In this document: positions 41,337 to 45,008 of the stretch, one piece after another
How positions within the stretch are numbered: position 1 is the stretch's first letter
Layout of the letters: each line of letters starts with the position of its first letter
Assembly: GCA_050485745.1 (NCBI GenBank)
Contig: JBJHBY010000002.1
Location: 1-45,008 of the forward strand
From: JBJHBY01 sp050485745
Lineage (GTDB): Bacteria > Pseudomonadota > Gammaproteobacteria > Pseudomonadales > CAMLJR01
Length of the DNA stretch: 45,008 bases
Direction of reading: 5' to 3'
Notes under the pieces: generated by a model
Told to the model about the DNA's origin: nothing
Databases searched by the model: none
Seen by the model: only the letters and a program-made list of their open reading frames with translations
Position numbers and translations under genes: made by a program

Positions 41337-42155
41337 TCAGTTCACCACCATCACATCGCAGTCCACCTGGTCCAGCACCTTCTCGGCGGTGTTGCCGATG
41401 ATCAGGCCGGACACGCCGCGGCGCCCCACCGTGCCGATCAGTACCAGGTCGACCTCGAGCGCACGCGCGGTTTCCACGACGATCTCGTCGGCGGCGCCGG
41501 CACGCACATGAATGCGTTCGCCGGGCAAGCCGGTCTGCGCCACCAGGCGGGAGCGATCCGGGTAGTTGAGCGAGTCGCTGTAGGCGTGGACGATATGCAC
41601 CTCGGCACCGTGCCCCTCGGCGAAGCGCTTGGCAAAGCTGATGATCAGGTTGTTCAGGCGCTGGTGGCTGTCATCCTCGCTGAGCAGGTTGACGGCGGCC
41701 AGGATGCGGCGACTCTTCCAGCCGCGGTGGCCCTTGACCAGCAACACCGGGCAGGGGCTGGTGCGCAGCAGGGCCCAGTCGTCGCGCTGGCTGAACATGC
41801 GCCCGGCCACCTGGATGGGTTCTGCCTCCTTGAAGATGAGTTCGGCACCACAGCGCGCCGCCGCCTGGGTGATGGCGCGAACCGGGTCGGCATCCCACAG
41901 GGCTTCGTAGCTGATGCTGACGTCGCTGCCGGACTCCGCTGCCACCATCGACTCCAGGCGTTGCTGATACTCGCGCAGAATCGCTGCACGGCTCACCTCG
42001 GGGTCAACCCGGCTGCCCGGGTCGGGGCGCTGGTAGACACAGGTGAGCAGGTGCAGACGCGAACCGGTCTCGCGTGCGGATATCAGCGCCCGGGCGAATG
42101 CGGGTTGCACCGTATGGGTCGGGTCGAGTACGACCAGTGTGGTCAGCGTTGACAT
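41337..42155 (-). CDS. Tandem universal stress protein (UspE-like)
   Basis: A 272-residue protein made of two Usp domains (about 1-135 and 140-272). The second carries the ATP-binding motif GTVGRRGVSGLIIGNTAEKV (G-2X-G-9X-G-N/S/T). The first half is degenerate at that site (WALLRTSPCPVLLVKGHRGW), as is common in UspE-type tandem proteins. Such proteins are induced by stress or growth arrest. It converges with the Ppx/GppA gene and is followed, upstream on its own strand, by the aldo/keto reductase gene. Confidence 0.9.
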   Translation of the reverse strand: MSTLTTLVVLDPTHTVQPAFARALISARETGSRLHLLTCVYQRPDPGSRVDPEVSRAAILREYQQRLESMVAAESGSDVSISYEALWDADPVRAITQAAARCGAELIFKEAEPIQVAGRMFSQRDDWALLRTSPCPVLLVKGHRGWKSRRILAAVNLLSEDDSHQRLNNLIISFAKRFAEGHGAEVHIVHAYSDSLNYPDRSRLVAQTGLPGERIHVRAGAADEIVVETARALEVDLVLIGTVGRRGVSGLIIGNTAEKVLDQVDCDVMVVN

Positions 42156-42230
42156 GCGCTTGCCCCTGTTGCGAAGTGTCGGTTCAAATCCATTATGCCG
42201 TGACCCGCTGGCCGTTGCACATGATCTGCG

Positions 42231-43007
42231 TCAAGCGACCAGGGCCGCCGCGATGGCGATGTTCTGGCGCAGGTGGCCGGGGTCGATGGTGCCGATGATG
42301 GCGCTGGTGACGCCCGGGTGGGCGTAGACCATGGCCAGGCTGGCCTCGACGCCGCCTGTCTCACCGAGGTGGCCCGAGGCCAGTGCCTTTTTCACCAGCA
42401 CGCTCCTGCCGTGGGCGGCGCAGTAGTCCAGCACAGGCTCCTCCTCGCGGTACCCGGGGTTGTACGTGGCCATGACCACGTCGCAGCACTGTGCGGCCAG
42501 CAGGCCGCCCTCCAGAGTCTTTGTGGACATGCCGAAGCTGCGGATCCAGCCGGCCTGGCGCAGGCTGGCCAGTGTGTCGAGCACTGCCTCCTGTTCGATG
42601 ATGTGGCGATCGTTGCCGTCCGAGTGCACCAGCACCAGGTCCAGGTAATCGGTACCCAGCCGGCGCAGGCTGCGCTCGACGGAGTGTCGGGTGTGTTCCG
42701 CCGAGAAATCAAAGCGTGACTGGCCGGCCTCGAACTCCTCACCGACCTTGGTGCAGATCACCCAGTCCCGCCGCTGTCCGCGCAGCAGCTTGCCGAGGCG
42801 CACTTCACTGCTGCCATAGGCGGGCGCCGTATCCAGCAGGTTGATGCCGAGGTCCCGTGCCAGGTGCAGCAGTGCGGTGGCCGCGCGATCGTCGGGCAGA
42901 TGGAATCCCTGAGGGTACTTGACCCCCTCGTTGCGGCCGAGCTTGACCGTGCCGAGGCCGATGGGGCTGACCGCGATATCGGTGCGGGCAATGGAGCGCA
43001 GCTGCAT
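42231..43007 (-). CDS. Aldo/keto reductase
   Basis: A 258-residue NAD(P)H-dependent TIM-barrel reductase. The catalytic tetrad is complete: D59 (NLLDTAPAYG), Y64, K87 (VICTKVGEE) and H128 (LVLVHSDGND). The C-terminal cofactor region has SAIIGTIDPGHLRQN. The N terminus QLRSIARTDIAVSPIGLGTV is typical. It is shorter than the average AKR (about 320), as in many bacterial class 11-like members. It follows the FAD oxidoreductase gene by 9 bp in a two-gene unit; the same pair is found near waaA in P. aeruginosa (PA4991-PA4992). The substrate is unknown. Confidence 0.9.
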   Translation of the reverse strand: MQLRSIARTDIAVSPIGLGTVKLGRNEGVKYPQGFHLPDDRAATALLHLARDLGINLLDTAPAYGSSEVRLGKLLRGQRRDWVICTKVGEEFEAGQSRFDFSAEHTRHSVERSLRRLGTDYLDLVLVHSDGNDRHIIEQEAVLDTLASLRQAGWIRSFGMSTKTLEGGLLAAQCCDVVMATYNPGYREEEPVLDYCAAHGRSVLVKKALASGHLGETGGVEASLAMVYAHPGVTSAIIGTIDPGHLRQNIAIAAALVA

Positions 43008-43016
43008 GATGAAGCC

Positions 43017-44240
43017 TCAGTCAAACAGGGTGTACCAGCACGGGCTGGCGATGCCGGGCCCGGGCAGGGCCGCCAGCGGTCGTAGTTCCGCGTCCGGCCT
43101 GGGTTGCAGCCGGCCGGCCCGCTGCAGCAGGGCGCAGACCCGGTCGCTGAGATCCGGGGCCAGCGTCAGCTTGGTGGGCCAGGCGGCGATGACATTGTCG
43201 AGGGTGGCATTCCGGGCACTGGCGAAGGCGGCGAAGGCCTGGTCCGGCCGGCCCAACCCCTGTTGCCGGGGCTCGGCGCGATCGATCGCCAGGGTGCGCC
43301 ACTCGCTGCGACCCAGGTCGACCCAGGGCAGCAGTGCCGCCAGCTCCGCGCGGGCGTGATCGATCAGTGCCGCGGGGGACAGGTCGACCCCCCCGGTGGC
43401 CAGATCCCCACCCAGATACCAGACCCAGCGGCCGTCACCACCGCGGTGGCTGGAGATGGTCAGGCGCGGGCTGGGGTTGGCGCCCAGGCAGTGGGCGTAG
43501 AGCGGGTGTGGATAATCGTGTCGCACCAGCACCTGGTGCAGCGGGCGCCGTTGCATGGCCGGTGCACTGGCGCCGGCGGCGGCGAGCAGAGCCTCGTTGC
43601 CGGCACCTGCGGCAAACACATAGCAGCGGGCGTGCAACTGCAGCGCGTCGCCCGTCGCCGTGGTGATGCTCAGGCTTTCCAGGCCATCTCGGCCAAGCTG
43701 CATCTGTAACTGATTCGCGGGGACATGCAGGATGCGCCCCGGGCAGTTTGCGGCCAGGCGTCGCGTGACATCGGGGATGTCCAGCACCAGGTCGACCAGG
43801 CGGTAGACCTGGCCGCGGAATGCGGGGTCGTCAAAGGGCGGGGGATAGTCGCTGCGGGCCAGCGTGTCGACGCGGCCCCGGGTCAGGCGGCTGGCCAGGA
43901 AGGTCGTCACCCGGGAGCCCAGGCCGCCGCTGGCCCAGAGGTGGAAATGTTCGGCGAGGACGCCCGCACCGCGCAGGTCGACCTCGCCCCTGCCGGCCAG
44001 GCACTGGCGCCAGCGCTCCGGCATCGCCGCAATGGCCTCGGAGGCGCCGGTAAGACTGCCGCCCAGGGCATACTTGATACCGCCGTGGATCATGCCCTGG
44101 GAGGCGATGCTCTGGCCGCCCCCGAGCTGCCCGCTTTCCAGCAGCACCACCTGCAAGCCGAGTTGTTGCAGGCGGTTCAACAGCCACAGTCCGGCAATGC
44201 CGCCGCCGAAAATCGCGATGTCGACCCGTGCTGCGGGCAT
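43017..44240 (-). CDS. FAD-dependent oxidoreductase, DadA/glycine-oxidase superfamily
   Basis: A 407-residue flavoprotein of the D-amino-acid-oxidase-like (DAO) superfamily. The N-terminal dinucleotide motif IAIFGGGIAGLWLLNRL is followed by LLESGQLGGGQSIASQGMIH and GGIKYALGG, which resemble the glycerol-3-phosphate dehydrogenase and glycine oxidase branch. YVFAAGAGNEALLAAAG is the second FAD contact, and a GDLATGGVDLS region belongs to the substrate domain. ATG 44240 is used; frames upstream run into the divergent promoter. It is divergent from waaA and paired with the aldo/keto reductase. The substrate is unknown. Confidence 0.88.
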   Translation of the reverse strand: MPAARVDIAIFGGGIAGLWLLNRLQQLGLQVVLLESGQLGGGQSIASQGMIHGGIKYALGGSLTGASEAIAAMPERWRQCLAGRGEVDLRGAGVLAEHFHLWASGGLGSRVTTFLASRLTRGRVDTLARSDYPPPFDDPAFRGQVYRLVDLVLDIPDVTRRLAANCPGRILHVPANQLQMQLGRDGLESLSITTATGDALQLHARCYVFAAGAGNEALLAAAGASAPAMQRRPLHQVLVRHDYPHPLYAHCLGANPSPRLTISSHRGGDGRWVWYLGGDLATGGVDLSPAALIDHARAELAALLPWVDLGRSEWRTLAIDRAEPRQQGLGRPDQAFAAFASARNATLDNVIAAWPTKLTLAPDLSDRVCALLQRAGRLQPRPDAELRPLAALPGPGIASPCWYTLFD

Positions 44241-44383
44241 GGCATTGTGTCCCCTGATGGGTGTTGCCGGGCTGGGTTGCGCGGTTACTGCTGCGTGATC
44301 CGGTGGTATTTTCCGCCGGGTGCTAGTATACGCGGGTTGCCCGCCGGGCCGATGACCCGGCCCCACCCGCTGCCGGAGCCGCG

Positions 44384-45008
44384 ATGGCGCGCCTGCTCTA
44401 CACCCTGTTATTCCATGCCCTGTTGCCCCTGGTCCTGATGCGCGTGGCCCTGCGCGCCCTGCGTGCGCCGGGCTACGGACGTCGTCTCGGTGAGCGTTTC
44501 GGCCGTTTTCGTGGCGCACCTCCCCCCGGTGGCATCTGGCTGCACGCGGTCAGTGTTGGCGAGGTTCAGGCCGCGCTGCCCCTGGTGCGCGCCCTGCGCC
44601 GGCAGTACCCGGAACTGGCGTTGACTGTCACCACGATGACGCCCACCGGTTCGGCGCGGGTGCGTGAGCTCTTCGCCGATGACGTCTTCCACGTCTATGC
44701 GCCCTGGGATCTGCCCTGGGCCGTCGCCGCATTTCTGCGGCGCACGCGGCCGCGGCTGGTGATTGTCATGGAAACCGAGCTTTGGCCCAACGTGATTCAT
44801 GCCTGCCGACACCGGGGCCTTCCCGTATTGCTGGCCAATGCCCGCCTTTCGAGGCGCTCCGCACGTGGGTACGCGCGTATCGGTGCGCTGTCGCGCCCGA
44901 TGCTGGGCGCCCTGTCCGCGGTGGCGGCCCAGACCCGCGAGGATGCCCGGCGCCTGCTGGCACTGGGTGTACCGGCAGGGCATCTGCAGGTGACGGGCGG
45001 TATCAAGT
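44384..45008 (+). CDS. waaA: WaaA (KdtA), Kdo transferase, 3' end outside window
   Basis: Transfers Kdo from CMP-Kdo to lipid A at the cytoplasmic face of the inner membrane. The first 208 of about 425 residues are in the window. The N-terminal hydrophobic anchor (LLYTLLFHALLPLVLMRVAL), the catalytic Glu60 in WLHAVSVGEVQA (E. coli Glu60), TTMTPTGSARVRELF, the PWDLPWAVAAFLRRTRPRL region and ETELWPNVIHACRHRGLPVL are all canonical. GGAG lies 7 bp before ATG 44384. The CMP-Kdo-binding C-terminal half lies right of the window. Confidence 0.96.
   Translation, partial: MARLLYTLLFHALLPLVLMRVALRALRAPGYGRRLGERFGRFRGAPPPGGIWLHAVSVGEVQAALPLVRALRRQYPELALTVTTMTPTGSARVRELFADDVFHVYAPWDLPWAVAAFLRRTRPRLVIVMETELWPNVIHACRHRGLPVLLANARLSRRSARGYARIGALSRPMLGALSAVAAQTREDARRLLALGVPAGHLQVTGGIK

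Overview
The window is a dense, GC-rich chromosomal stretch (about 50 genes, short gaps) from a gammaproteobacterium. The evidence is the 6S RNA, the gene order pepP-ygfB-TIGR02449-zapA-ssrS-5-FCL, trxA-rho-ubiD, lgt-thyA, HAD-rppH-ptsP, and a TonB2/TtpC-type operon. Most of it is the conserved core of Pseudomonadales-like genomes: it joins gene orders that I recall as separate loci in Pseudomonas aeruginosa (PA0330-PA0353, PA4988-PA4992 and PA5213-PA5242). A marine relative (Cellvibrionales/Alcanivorax-like) is plausible, but species cannot be decided from the sequence. I see no tRNA, rRNA, CRISPR array, insertion sequence or phage gene.

Layout. 1-2755: ptsP (cut by the window edge), rppH and a HAD phosphatase (nitrogen PTS, mRNA 5'-end processing). 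2781-5411: rlmI, an HDOD protein, a lone gcvH. 5527-8354: an iron(III) ABC permease and lipoprotein binding protein behind a promoter containing a perfect Fur box; no ATPase gene. 8383-12844: ubiI-like, ubiH, pepP, ygfB in a tightly packed leftward operon. 12966-14563: promoter, TIGR02449, zapA, 6S RNA, 5-formyl-THF cyclo-ligase. 14758-18859: ilvA, rpiA, a chemoreceptor. 18904-20465: FAH-family hydrolase and NRDE protein. 20546-23591: TSUP permease, lgt, thyA, folA.

23983-29082 is the most distinctive block: a six-gene rightward operon of a DUF3450 periplasmic coiled-coil protein, an ExbB fused to a periplasmic domain (TtpC-like), ExbB, ExbD, a short TonB and a TPR protein, closed by a clear intrinsic terminator. 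It resembles the Vibrio TonB2 cluster and probably energises outer-membrane transport; the roles of DUF3450 and the TPR protein are open.

29161-31604: a lipoprotein and a membrane class III adenylate cyclase sharing a 4-bp overlap. 31605-31899: a non-coding, AT-richer gap with two strong inverted repeats and a thrice-repeated 14-bp motif. 31900-38329: ilvD, a divergent SnoaL-like/NAD(P)-dehydrogenase pair that looks accessory, hemW, ubiD. 38341-40263: a symmetric double-repeat hairpin, rho, trxA. 40383-45008: a short Ppx/GppA phosphatase, a tandem universal stress protein, an aldo/keto reductase, an FAD oxidoreductase, and the start of waaA (cut by the window edge).
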